NCBI GenBank assembly: GCA_026004035.1
Contig: BPII01000001.1
Coordinates: 64,312 to 128,311 of the forward strand
Direction of reading: 5' to 3'
Source: Candidatus Sericytochromatia bacterium
GTDB lineage: Bacteria > Cyanobacteriota > Sericytochromatia > UBA7694 > JACMQJ01
DNA length: 64,000 nucleotides
The notes below the pieces were generated by a model, which was not told the origin of the DNA, ran no database searches, and saw only the letters and a list, made by a program, of their open reading frames with translations. Below, in pieces: positions 27,773 through 36,396 of the stretch. How positions within the stretch are numbered: position 1 is the first letter of the stretch; each line of letters opens with the position of its first letter. Both the position numbers and the translations under genes were made by a program.

Positions 27773-28725
27773 AAAATTATTATTAATAATAATAACTTTT
27801 TATTTTATTTCTTTTTCATTCTATAGCAAAAATGTTTATGCTGATAATTTAGACAAAATTAGATTAGAGTATTATAACAAAAATTATCAAGAAGCATTAA
27901 AATTACTTAAAATAGAAATAAATAAAAATCCAAATAATCATGAATACTATAAATTATTAGGTCTTATATATGAAGACTTATTTGAGCTAGATAAATCAAT
28001 GGAAGCTTACAAAATGTATGAAAAATTAAAAAATAAGAAAGAAAAGATTGTTACAAAAATATCTCCTTTACCTAAATTAACTTCTTCACCATCAATTAAA
28101 CCATTAAATAAATTAGAAAAAATTAAATCTACACCTATACCTTCAATATTAAAAAAAGATATTCCAAAAATTTCTCCAATACCTAGTAAATTAATCCCTA
28201 CAATAAAACCTTTACCTTCACTTAAACCTACACCAATACCAAAATTAGTTAAAAACAATGAAAATAAACTTTCTATAAAAACAAATAATGATGGATGGGA
28301 AAACATTAGAATAAATAAAATTGAAAAAAAAAAAATCTATAAAATTAATTCCTAAAAATTCAATTGATTTAGAAGAAATAGAGAAACAAGCTGAAGATAA
28401 TAAAGAGTTTTTATTAATTAATTGTAATATAAAATATTCTAAAAATATAATTATAAAGAGTAATACAGAACAAATTTTTGTAAAAGATTTTGATAACAAA
28501 AAATATAATTTATTTGCAATGAGTACTTTTATTTTTAAATATGAAGGAGATAAGCAAGCTAACAAATTTGAAGCAATACAAATTTCAGATTACTATCAAC
28601 TTTCCTTAAAAGAAATAAGAAGTAATATTACAATGATTTTTGAAATAAATGAAAATGCAAAAATAAAAAGTTTAAATATAAAAGATTATAAAGAAATAGA
28701 TATTAGGAATTACCAAATATCATAA
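27756..28725 (+). CDS. Exported TPR/Pro-rich protein, interrupted at a 12-A run
   Basis: Starts with a signal-anchor (residues ~8-28), a TPR-like pair (Y-Y-N-K-N-Y-Q-E-A-L-K-L-L and Y-Y-K-L-L-G-L-I-Y-E-D-L-F-E-L-D), then a Lys/Pro-rich linker with repeated K-P-x-P and I-x-P-I-P units (~90-165). The frame fails at twelve A residues (28324-28335). With one A fewer it continues for ~130 residues to the stop at 28725, giving 322 residues in all. The C-terminal part resembles an LptA/OstA-like or unknown beta domain but is not assignable. A separate TTG-initiated gene at 28321 is the alternative. It is coupled to the TolB-like gene. Confidence 0.6.
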
Positions 28726-28739
28726 AAAAAAACTATTAA

Positions 28740-29039
28740 CTAACAACCTAAAGTTTTTAAAGCATCTTTTAGTGCTTGAGGAACAGCTTCAACTGCCTTT
28801 TTTAAAGCTTCATCACCAGCACTGCCAGCTAACTGAGCAGCTTGTATAGCTGCTTTTAATGTAGCTAATGCAGCATCTACTTGAGCTTTTTGTTCTGCAC
28901 TTATACCTGATTTACCAGCTGCACATTCTAATTGTTTTACTAAATCATTAGCAGTAGTTGCACCTGTTGGAGCAGGACAACCTGTTAATGAAGCTAATAC
29001 TAATGTTGATATTGCTACCATAGAAACAAATTTTTTCAT
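28740..29039 (-). CDS. Small Ala-rich helical lipoprotein
   Basis: 99 residues from the ATG at 29039, which sits 9 nt after a strong GGGAGGT Shine-Dalgarno. The lipoprotein signal ends in L-T-G-C. The mature part is Ala/Lys/Gln-rich and predicted alpha-helical (D-A-A-L-A-T-L-K-A-A-I-Q-A-A). It has only two further Cys, one mid-chain (L-E-C) and one at the very C-terminus (L-G-C-stop), which could form a disulfide. The good ribosome site and balanced codon use suggest abundance, like the Lpp-type small lipoproteins, though there is no sequence link to Lpp. Unknown family. Confidence 0.7.
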   Translation of the reverse strand: MKKFVSMVAISTLVLASLTGCPAPTGATTANDLVKQLECAAGKSGISAEQKAQVDAALATLKAAIQAAQLAGSAGDEALKKAVEAVPQALKDALKTLGC

Positions 29040-29217
29040 ATTTAATTTACCTCCCAAAAACAATATTCTAACATAGTAACATTTTTTTTTAAGTTAGTTT
29101 GATTTTCTTAAAATTATTTAAAGTAATAAAAATCATAAATTATTATGTTTTTTTCTATAAAATATATTTTTACATTTATGTTAAATTAATACTAAAATAT
29201 TTAAATATATTGCATTA

Positions 29218-30591
29218 ATGATTTATTTAAAATATAAAAAAAGAAATTATAATGATGAAATTTCAGGGGAAGGTATATATTTTAATTTAATACCGATAAA
29301 TCCTAAGAAGTTTTTTGGAAATTGGAATAGAGAGTTTTATAAAATTTATAATTTTGAAGATATTATAACATTAGATGATCCAGAAAACTTATCAATTCAA
29401 TTTGAAATATTAAAAAATCAGGTAAAAGAAATCTCTAATAATTTAGAAAGAAAAATAGATATAACAATACTGGCTTTAGGTTCAGGTTCTATTGTTAATA
29501 ATATTTTAAAAAATATTGATTTTTTCAAGGATTACATTTCTAGTATCACATTAAGTGATTTAAAGGAAGTAAATATAAAAAGGTGGGAGAATTTTTCCGA
29601 TTATAATATTAAAATAAATTGTATAAGTGGAAACTTGCTTGATGAAAATTTCATAAAAAGCTTTAAAACAGATTTATTTTATGCTAATGAATTATTAGGA
29701 GATTTACCAAACAGATTTGTTTATAAACAAAATGGTCATTTATATGATATAAGATTAGGTATATATTCACAAAACAGATTACCAAAATTAATAAAAAAAG
29801 AAGTAAAAAAAGTAATAAAAAGTATTTATTATAAAGGTATTTTTCCTAAAATTTTTACTCCAGAGATAGGAAAATTATTATCATTTGATATAGTTTATAA
29901 AAGAAGAATTTTTAATAAAGAATTAGAATATTATTTTAGGTTATATCCTGATAATTCAGTTTTTGCTATTTGTGATGATGCTATATTTTTAATACATAAT
30001 TTATATAAACAATTAAACAAAGATGGAAAAATTTTATTAAATGATTATGGTTTCTTTTCTTTTGAAAACTTACATTTAATTCATAATTTTTTAAGGGAAG
30101 ATAATAAAAATAATAATTTTGTAAGGAATTATTATGGTGAATTCACAACTGAACCGGCTTTGGAATTAATGTTTTTTAGATTAAAAAAAGTTGTAAAAAA
30201 TATAAATATAACTAAAACAATTGATTTACTTTCAAAAATAATAAATTTTCCAAGAGAACTAATAAATTTAGATGGTGATAATAGAAACGAAATATTTTTT
30301 TATGAAAAAATACTTGAAAGATTAAATTATTGGAAAATAAATTATACTAATGATGTTATTTTTAAAATAATATCAGAATATATAATTGAATTAAAAGAAA
30401 TCTTTTTTGATAATAATTGGCAAGATTATTTAGAAAAAGTAAAAATTTTGGCAAAACTAAAAGTTAATGAAATTAATTTAACTCTAAATAATAAAATATC
30501 CGAAGAAAGAAAAATAACATTAGAAAAAATTCTATTAGGTTTTTTTAATGATGATGATCATAGATTTTTAACTATAATAATAGAAAAGTAA
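29218..30591 (+). CDS. Putative SAM-dependent methyltransferase, MidA-like
   Basis: 457 residues, no signal peptide. Elements fit a MidA/DUF185-type class I methyltransferase: I-T-I-L-A-L-G-S-G-S-I near residue 83 (glycine-rich SAM loop), L-F-Y-A-N-E-L-L-G-D-L-P near 156 (the family has N-E-L-x-D-A-L-P here), and G-K-I-L-L-N-D-Y-G-F-F near 272 (family D-Y-G). MidA methylates an arginine of a complex I subunit in eukaryotes; bacterial roles are poorly known. The match is by motif only, and the last ~120 residues are unassigned. It converges with the hypothetical gene at 30.6-31.1 kb with no gap. Confidence 0.5.
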   Translation: MIYLKYKKRNYNDEISGEGIYFNLIPINPKKFFGNWNREFYKIYNFEDIITLDDPENLSIQFEILKNQVKEISNNLERKIDITILALGSGSIVNNILKNIDFFKDYISSITLSDLKEVNIKRWENFSDYNIKINCISGNLLDENFIKSFKTDLFYANELLGDLPNRFVYKQNGHLYDIRLGIYSQNRLPKLIKKEVKKVIKSIYYKGIFPKIFTPEIGKLLSFDIVYKRRIFNKELEYYFRLYPDNSVFAICDDAIFLIHNLYKQLNKDGKILLNDYGFFSFENLHLIHNFLREDNKNNNFVRNYYGEFTTEPALELMFFRLKKVVKNINITKTIDLLSKIINFPRELINLDGDNRNEIFFYEKILERLNYWKINYTNDVIFKIISEYIIELKEIFFDNNWQDYLEKVKILAKLKVNEINLTLNNKISEERKITLEKILLGFFNDDDHRFLTIIIEK

Positions 30592-31068
30592 CTATTTTAT
30601 AGTTTGTAAAGCTTTATCTAATATTTTCATTTGAATTTTAAATAAATTTATCATTGCTTCAAATTCTCTATACTTTATCATGTTATCAATTTGACTTTTA
30701 ATAAAATCATCAGTGTTTATAAAAGTTGAAATTTTATCAATAGTTTGATTATCTAACTCGTTTGTTTGTTCAGCACCAACAATGTTTTGTATATCTTTTA
30801 AATTTTCTGTTCCAAAAAAATTTTTTAACTCTGCTTTTATTGCTTTAGAAATTTCACTCAAATTTTCTTTTATCTCATCAGGATTATTAGAAAGATTTAA
30901 ATTGTATTGAGGTATTGCAGAACCTTTATTTATATTAGTTAATTTGTAATTATCGTTAATTTCTATACTTGTTTGTTCTTTTTCTATTTCTAATTGATTT
31001 GTAGAATTAGAATTATTTAGTTTCTCTAAATTCGATAAATTTGTAAAATTATTTACTTTTAATTCCAT
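30592..31068 (-). CDS. Hypothetical protein, Asn/Glu-rich with C-terminal helix
   Basis: 158 residues, no signal peptide. Residues ~1-70 are polar and Asn-rich (N-L-S-N-L-E-K-L-N-N-S-N-S), probably disordered. Residues ~85-158 are helical and end in Y-R-E-F-E-A-M-I-N-L-F-K-I-Q-M-K-I-L-D-K. Small cytosolic proteins with an unfolded N-terminus and an amphipathic C-terminal helix include export substrates and chaperones of secretion systems, but I recognise no family. It lies between the methyltransferase-like gene (convergent) and grxD (divergent). Confidence 0.6.
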   Translation of the reverse strand: MELKVNNFTNLSNLEKLNNSNSTNQLEIEKEQTSIEINDNYKLTNINKGSAIPQYNLNLSNNPDEIKENLSEISKAIKAELKNFFGTENLKDIQNIVGAEQTNELDNQTIDKISTFINTDDFIKSQIDNMIKYREFEAMINLFKIQMKILDKALQTIK

Positions 31069-31241
31069 CTTTTTTCAAAAAAACATGCAATATAAAATAA
31101 GTATAGTTTAAAATATCTATTACTTGCTTAAAATTTTTTTTAGTAGTAAATATTTATAACTTATTTAAATGCTATTTGAATTCTAATTAAAAATTAGATA
31201 AAATAATAATTGTCGTTTATTATTTGTTATGAGGTTTTAAA

Positions 31242-31568
31242 ATGGGTAAATATGAAAAATTAATAAAAGATACTATAAATAATAACAAAGTTGCTTTATT
31301 TATGAAAGGGACTCCTGAAATGCCACAATGTGGTTTTTCAGCTAGAGTTGTAGCTATATTAGAAGATTTGAATGTTCCTTTTGCATATGTTAATATATAT
31401 GATGATCATCCAGCTATCTTATCAGAATTAAAAGAAATGTATGGTTGGCCAACATCTCCACAATTGTATATTGATGGAGAGTTAATAGGTGGTTGCGATA
31501 TTACTATGGAATTATATGAATCAGGAGAATTACAAAAAAAATTAGGACTTGTAAATGAATCAAGATGA
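31242..31568 (+). CDS. grxD: Monothiol CGFS glutaredoxin
   Basis: 108 residues, exact length for bacterial Grx4/GrxD. The CGFS active site is at C30 in M-K-G-T-P-E-M-P-Q-C-G-F-S, followed by W-P-T-S-P-Q-L-Y-I (cis-Pro loop) and G-G-C-D-I-T (glutathione binding). CGFS glutaredoxins bind and transfer [2Fe-2S] clusters, usually with BolA, which is not present here. A GAGGT ribosome site precedes the ATG. The stop overlaps ribD by 14 bp, making it the first gene of a four-gene operon. Confidence 0.95.
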   Translation: MGKYEKLIKDTINNNKVALFMKGTPEMPQCGFSARVVAILEDLNVPFAYVNIYDDHPAILSELKEMYGWPTSPQLYIDGELIGGCDITMELYESGELQKKLGLVNESR

Positions 31569-32658
31569 ATTTTTTATGAGTAAAGCTATTGAGTTAGCTT
31601 TACAAGGAAGAGGAAGAACTTCGCCAAATCCATTATCAGCTTCAATAGTTGTAAATGATAGTAATATAGTAGGGTCAGGTTTTTATTCAAACAATAATGA
31701 TAATCACTCAGAATATTATGCTATACAGGCAGCAGGAGAAAATACTAAAGGAGCTACTTTATATACTGTAGTAGAACCTTGTTTTAATAATTTAAAAGAT
31801 TATCAATGTTCTAATATTATAAAAGAAAGTGGAATAAAGAGAGTTGTAATAGCAATTGAAAATCCAAATCCAAATTTCAAAGGTAAAGGGGTTAATTTTT
31901 TATTTGAAAATAAAATAGAGTTAAAAGTAGGTGTTTTGAAAAAAGAAGCAGAAAAAATTAACGAAACTTTTATAAAATACTACTCTACAAAATTACCTTT
32001 TATTAATATAGTTTATTCAATGACTTTTGATGGCAAAACATCTACATCAATAGGTGATAGAGAATGGATACTTTCTAATGAATCTAAAAATAAATTGCAT
32101 GAATTAAGATTAACTTATGACGCTGTTATGGTAGGAGTTAATACTATTATACGATATAATCCTCAATTAAATTGTAAATTAGTAGGTGGTAGAAATCCAA
32201 TTAAAATTATTTTAGATTCTTATGCTAGAACACCTACAAACTCAAAAATTTTTATAAAAAACAATTCAGAAAATATTAAATCAAATGTAATAATTGTTGT
32301 TAATAACTATGCAAGTGAAGAAAAAATTAATGAATTAATAGCTGCTGGTGCTGAAGTTATAAGATGCTCTGATGAAGATTCTCATAGAATAGATCTCAAA
32401 AAATTACTAAATATTTTATCTAAAAAAGAGATAACAAGTATATTGTCTGAAGGTGGGGGAAATTTACATTTTTCTGAAATAAATGAAAAAATAGCTGACA
32501 AAGTAAGTATATTTCTTACTCCAAAAATAGTTGGTGGTAAAGATGCCCCAACACCTGTAGAAGGTGAAGGAATATCTCTAATGTCTTCAGCAATAGAGAT
32601 AAAAAATGTATCATATACTAGTTTAGGAAATGATTTATTTATAGAAGGTTATTTCTAA
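31555..32658 (+). CDS. ribD: Bifunctional riboflavin deaminase/reductase
   Basis: 367 residues, typical for RibD. The N-terminal deaminase domain has the zinc site H51-S-E53 plus E-P-C-F-N-N-L-K-D-Y-Q-C (~73-84); the usual motif is H-A-E, so Ala to Ser is a mild change and the ligands remain. The reductase domain begins near 145 with P-F-I-N-I-V-Y-S-M-T-F-D-G-K and contains R-L-T-Y-D-A-V-M-V-G-V-N-T, and S-E-G-G-G-N-L near the end. It converts the GTP-derived pyrimidine to the ribityl precursor of riboflavin. No other rib genes are adjacent, which is unusual. It is embedded in an operon with grxD and the alaX gene. Confidence 0.93.
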   Translation: MNQDEFFMSKAIELALQGRGRTSPNPLSASIVVNDSNIVGSGFYSNNNDNHSEYYAIQAAGENTKGATLYTVVEPCFNNLKDYQCSNIIKESGIKRVVIAIENPNPNFKGKGVNFLFENKIELKVGVLKKEAEKINETFIKYYSTKLPFINIVYSMTFDGKTSTSIGDREWILSNESKNKLHELRLTYDAVMVGVNTIIRYNPQLNCKLVGGRNPIKIILDSYARTPTNSKIFIKNNSENIKSNVIIVVNNYASEEKINELIAAGAEVIRCSDEDSHRIDLKKLLNILSKKEITSILSEGGGNLHFSEINEKIADKVSIFLTPKIVGGKDAPTPVEGEGISLMSSAIEIKNVSYTSLGNDLFIEGYF

Positions 32659-32662
32659 AATA

Positions 32663-33868
32663 ATGACAACACAAAAACTATACTATAATGATTCTTATAA
32701 ACTAGATTTTGAAGAAAATATATTAAAAGTAGAAAAGTGGAATGATAAATTTGCAGTTTTATTTGAAAAAACATATTTTTATCCGACATCAGGTGGTCAA
32801 CCTTGTGATAAAGGTTTTATAAATAACATACCTGTAGTAGATGTTATAGAAAAAGAAGGAAATATTTATCATATTTTAGAAAAAAATTTAACAGAAAATA
32901 AAGCTATTTGTAAAATAGATTATAATACAAGATTAGAAAATTCACAACATCACACAGGACAACATTTACTTTCTCAAGCATTTATAAAAGTTAAAAATTA
33001 TCCGACTATTTCTATGCATATAGGTAAAGATTACTCTACTATTGAAATAGTAGCATCATCATTAAATATTGAAGACATAAATAAAGTGGAAGATCTAGCT
33101 AATCAGATAATTTATGAAAATAGAAAGATAAATATTTTGTATTTATCAGAAGATGAAATAAATAACTATTCTTTAAGAAAAAAACCTAAAAAAAAATCTT
33201 CTAATAATGATATAAGAGTTATAGAAATAGAAAATTTTGATTTATCACCTTGTGGTGGAACACATTTAAAAAGTACATCAGAAATAGGTATTATAAAAAT
33301 AATAAGCTTTGAAAAATATAAAGGAAACTATAGAGTAAATTTCTTATGTGGGAAAAAAGCTTTACTTGATTATAGGTACAAAAATTTTGCAATAAAAAAT
33401 ATATCAAATAAATTTTCAGCTAGTGAGTATAATATAGAACAAATAATAAACAAATTTATAGATGATTTTGAAAAAAATAAAAAAGAATTAAATCTTATAA
33501 AAAAAGATTTTTATAATTTATTATCTAAAAATATACTAAATGATTGTAAAATAATAAATAATGTAAAAGTAATCATTAAAGAAGAAAAAAACTATGATAT
33601 AAAAGATATTAGTCAGAATTTAGTAAAAAATCAAGATATTTTATCATTTCTATTTTTAGAAAATAATGAAAGATATAATTTTATTTTTTCTTGTTCAGAT
33701 AATTTAAAAATAAACTTGAATGAAATAGCTAGAAAATTATTTAAAGATCTATCTTTCAAAGGTGGTGGAAAAAATAACTTTATTCAAGGAAGTATAAATA
33801 AAGTAGAAAAATCTTTTTTAGAAAAAATAATTTCTGACTATTTAAATAAAATTAACCTTAGTATTTAA
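32663..33868 (+). CDS. Alanyl-tRNA editing protein, AlaX-L type
   Basis: 401 residues, 4 bp after ribD. The editing domain has both zinc-binding motifs of AlaRS editing domains: H96-H-T-G-Q-H-L-L and, at 197-201, C-G-G-T-H. The C-terminal part holds a DHHA1-like region ending in F-K-G-G-G-K-N-N-F-I-Q-G-S. There is no aminoacylation domain, so it should hydrolyse mischarged Ser- or Gly-tRNA(Ala) in trans. The length and C-terminal domain fit the long AlaX form. Confidence 0.9.
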   Translation: MTTQKLYYNDSYKLDFEENILKVEKWNDKFAVLFEKTYFYPTSGGQPCDKGFINNIPVVDVIEKEGNIYHILEKNLTENKAICKIDYNTRLENSQHHTGQHLLSQAFIKVKNYPTISMHIGKDYSTIEIVASSLNIEDINKVEDLANQIIYENRKINILYLSEDEINNYSLRKKPKKKSSNNDIRVIEIENFDLSPCGGTHLKSTSEIGIIKIISFEKYKGNYRVNFLCGKKALLDYRYKNFAIKNISNKFSASEYNIEQIINKFIDDFEKNKKELNLIKKDFYNLLSKNILNDCKIINNVKVIIKEEKNYDIKDISQNLVKNQDILSFLFLENNERYNFIFSCSDNLKINLNEIARKLFKDLSFKGGGKNNFIQGSINKVEKSFLEKIISDYLNKINLSI

Positions 33869-33887
33869 AAATCATAGATTATATTTA

Positions 33888-34982
33888 ATGATTAAAAAAA
33901 TAAAAGTTTTAGGTGTTTTTGAACCAGGATTTATACCTAGAGGTGGTGCAGAAATACACGTAATAGAATTATTTACTTTACTAAAAAATTTTGTTGATTT
34001 TGAAATAATATCTGTTGATTCTAATTATAAAGAACTAATCCAATATTTGGAGAAACTAGAAATAGATTATTTTTTTGACAAAAAAAAGATAATTTATTTT
34101 TATAGAGAAATAAAAATAACTATATTTATAGTTTCTTCAATAGAAGAGGGTATAAACAATCTCAATAATTTTATAAATAAAAACAAACCTGATATTTTTT
34201 ACTCATTTTTCATAAGACTTTTATGTTATAAAGTTTTTATAAATTTTGATATACCTGTTATATACTTTGCTTATTTAGGAATAATAAAACCTTGGACCAT
34301 TGGTGATAATGAAGTTCTAAATTACATTTTAAAGCAAAAATATATATATGTAAGTTCAAAATTTATGATAAATTATTTTGATAAGACTTGGAACAAGAAT
34401 GTTTTACTATTCACAGAATTTATAAATAAAGAAAATTATCTACCAAAAGATTATTATGAAGGTGAAAAATACATTACTTTTATAAATCCAATAAAAGAAA
34501 AAGGATTAAATATATTTTTAAAAATAGCTAATATTATGAAAGACAAATTTTTTCTTGTAATTGGTTCTTGGTCTATTGATGATGAGTATAAAAAAAATGT
34601 TGAATTACTTAAAAAAATATCTAATGTTATTGTTTATAATCCTTCTTGTGATATGAGTAAAATATATCAGAAAACAAAAATTCTATTAATGCCATCAATA
34701 CAAGAAGAAGGTTTTGGTAGAGTTATTATAGAAGCATGTATGAATAAGATACCAGTAATTGCTTCTAATAGAGGAGCAATACCTGAAATTTTAAATAATA
34801 AAGGAATAATAATAGATATAGATAAAAATAATTTATACGATTGGATAAATTCTATAAATGAAGTAGAAAACAATTATTCTATTTTTTCAGAAAAAGCCTT
34901 TGAAAACTATTTATTTTATGAAAAAAAGTTATATAATCAAATTGATGAATTTAAAAAATTAATATTATCATTAACAAAATAG
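33888..34982 (+). CDS. Family 4 glycosyltransferase
   Basis: 364 residues with a GT-B fold: the N-terminal F-I-P-R-G-G-A-E-I-H-V-I-E-L glycine loop (~16), and the C-terminal donor-binding segment with P-S-I-Q-E-E-G-F-G-R-V-I-I-E-A (E-x7-E-type motif) then P-V-I-A-S-N-R-G-A-I-P-E-I. It transfers a sugar from a nucleotide donor, probably to a surface glycan. It follows the AlaX gene by 19 bp as the last gene of the operon, though its role is unlike its neighbours'. Confidence 0.9.
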   Translation: MIKKIKVLGVFEPGFIPRGGAEIHVIELFTLLKNFVDFEIISVDSNYKELIQYLEKLEIDYFFDKKKIIYFYREIKITIFIVSSIEEGINNLNNFINKNKPDIFYSFFIRLLCYKVFINFDIPVIYFAYLGIIKPWTIGDNEVLNYILKQKYIYVSSKFMINYFDKTWNKNVLLFTEFINKENYLPKDYYEGEKYITFINPIKEKGLNIFLKIANIMKDKFFLVIGSWSIDDEYKKNVELLKKISNVIVYNPSCDMSKIYQKTKILLMPSIQEEGFGRVIIEACMNKIPVIASNRGAIPEILNNKGIIIDIDKNNLYDWINSINEVENNYSIFSEKAFENYLFYEKKLYNQIDEFKKLILSLTK

Positions 34983-35130
34983 TTTTATTTTTCTTTTTAG
35001 ACACTAGACTTCTTGTACTAATTTATAAAAGTTATACTGTAAAACTTTAAGAATGAAATTATAACTTTAGTGTAAAGTAGTATTTATAATATTTAAAGAA
35101 TAATATTAAGTTTAAAAAATACAGAAAAAA

Positions 35131-35412
35131 TTAAACAGTAATAAAGAATGAAAAAATCTTCGCATTGAAATATAATACAAATTTATTAAATTGATAGTGC
35201 ATTAATAGCTTTTTATAGTTAGCTAAACTTTTATATCCACTATTAGAAATACTTGCCAATTTTTTAAAAATCTGCACTGCTTGAGTTATAGAAAAAATGA
35301 CCTTCACAAGCTTATAATATAGTAAATTTAAAATATATTCAAATATAAATCTTTAAAATGCTTACTATCAATGGATTTTAAGCTTGTCAAAAAAAACATT
35401 AGCTCAGTACCT
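35131..35412 (-). mobile_element. Degenerate transposase remnant, N-terminal piece (copy C)
   Basis: On the minus strand, a GTG at 35307 opens a 58-codon fragment (V-K-V-I-F-S-I-T-Q-A-V-Q-I-F-K-K-L then G-Y-K-S-L-A-N-Y-K-K-L-L) that looks like a transposase N-terminus and ends at 35131. The non-coding block upstream (35310-35412) matches 58299-58420 in inverted orientation, including TACTGAGCTAATG-like ends and TGATAAGCTTAAAATCC-like sequence. Part of it also occurs near 3.4 kb. The gap 34983-35514 holds only this debris. Confidence 0.6.
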
Positions 35413-35514
35413 ATTTTTTTTACTGGTAACATATTTACTTTTTAACCTATCTAAATAAAAATACAAATTTATATTATAACTAATTACTCTCTAAATATTG
35501 TCAATAGAATTTCA

Positions 35515-35746
35515 TTGTTAAAGTTACATACTAAAGCTATATCAGTTGATAAAGAAAAAGCTATAATTAGTTCGGTAAATATGATAAATAGATCATTAAG
35601 TGATCTTTTTAATAAACAAGATGATACACAAGTTTTATATAACAAGGAGCTATCTATATATAGGAGATTCTAATTTTGTTAAAGAAATAGATTATAAACT
35701 TTTTGAGAAAGATATGAAATTTAATAGCTCAATTAACATAGTATAA
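35515..35746 (+). pseudogene. Phospholipase D family fragment
   Basis: A short remnant with a full HKD signature: H-T-K-A-I-S-V-D-K-E-K-A-I-I-S-S-V-N, i.e. HxKx4Dx6(G/S)SxN, then M-I-N-R-S-L as in cardiolipin synthase/PLD C-terminal domains. After a frame break near 35655 the end continues as I-G-D-S-N-F-V-K-E-I-D-Y-K-L-F, the usual tail of such enzymes, to a stop at 35746. The first HKD domain and N-terminus are missing; transposase debris lies directly upstream. I infer that an insertion destroyed a PLD gene. Confidence 0.65.
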
Positions 35747-35766
35747 TTTTTTTAAGGAGATAAAAC

Positions 35767-36393
35767 ATGAGAAAATTAATCAGTACTCTATTATTAGTAA
35801 TAACAACTAGTTGTGCTGTTCCAAATGACTTAAATAATCCTTCACAAAAGTTTTTAGAACCACCAGCTTTGGTACAAACTCAAAATAATTCAAAACAAGA
35901 TGCTACACTACCAAAACTTAAACTAAAAATAAATCAAGCTGATATTGATGTTACTGAAGATGATTTAAATGCACAATTAAAAGCAATATTGGATTTATCA
36001 AATGAAAAAAGGATTAAAGATACAAAAATGACTATTAAACCAGGTAATAAAATAGAAGCAAATGGTATTATAGAACAAAAAGTGCCTTTAACTAGTGATA
36101 AAACTATTAAAGTTCCATTTTGGATAGAAGGAAATTTATCTGTACTACCAAAAAATACAATTAAATTTGAAGTATCTAAAGTTAAAATTGCAAGTATTCC
36201 TGTAAAAACATTAATGGATGTTTTAGGCTTAGAGTTATCTAATTTTACAAAGTTTAAAGATAAATATGGTAGAATTGAGTTATTAGGAAATAATTTTTTA
36301 CTAATAATAGATAAATTTACTGATGATGCAATAATAGATGGACAAATTAAAAAAGTAGAAACAAGAGAAAAGTTTTTAAAAGTTATTTTTTAA
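35767..36393 (+). CDS. Hypothetical lipoprotein, possibly DUF2993-like
   Basis: 208 residues. The signal ends in L-V-I-T-T-S-C (C16), followed by a polar linker (residues ~20-50). The folded part, from L-K-L-K-I-N-Q-A-D-I-D-V-T-E-D-D-L-N, alternates hydrophobic strands and ends with a D-G-Q-I segment. The pattern (x-I-T-E-x-D-L-N, later strand-rich) recalls DUF2993/LmeA lipid-binding-type proteins, but only weakly. An AAGGAG ribosome site lies before the ATG. It converges with lpd, separated by 3 bp. Confidence 0.6.
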   Translation: MRKLISTLLLVITTSCAVPNDLNNPSQKFLEPPALVQTQNNSKQDATLPKLKLKINQADIDVTEDDLNAQLKAILDLSNEKRIKDTKMTIKPGNKIEANGIIEQKVPLTSDKTIKVPFWIEGNLSVLPKNTIKFEVSKVKIASIPVKTLMDVLGLELSNFTKFKDKYGRIELLGNNFLLIIDKFTDDAIIDGQIKKVETREKFLKVIF

Positions 36394-36396
36394 ACA

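Noticed and set aside
28007..28306. Minus-strand Gly/Phe/Ile-rich frame opposite the Pro-rich linker
   Set aside because: A mirror image of the K-P-x-P repeat region in the real gene, with no independent support.
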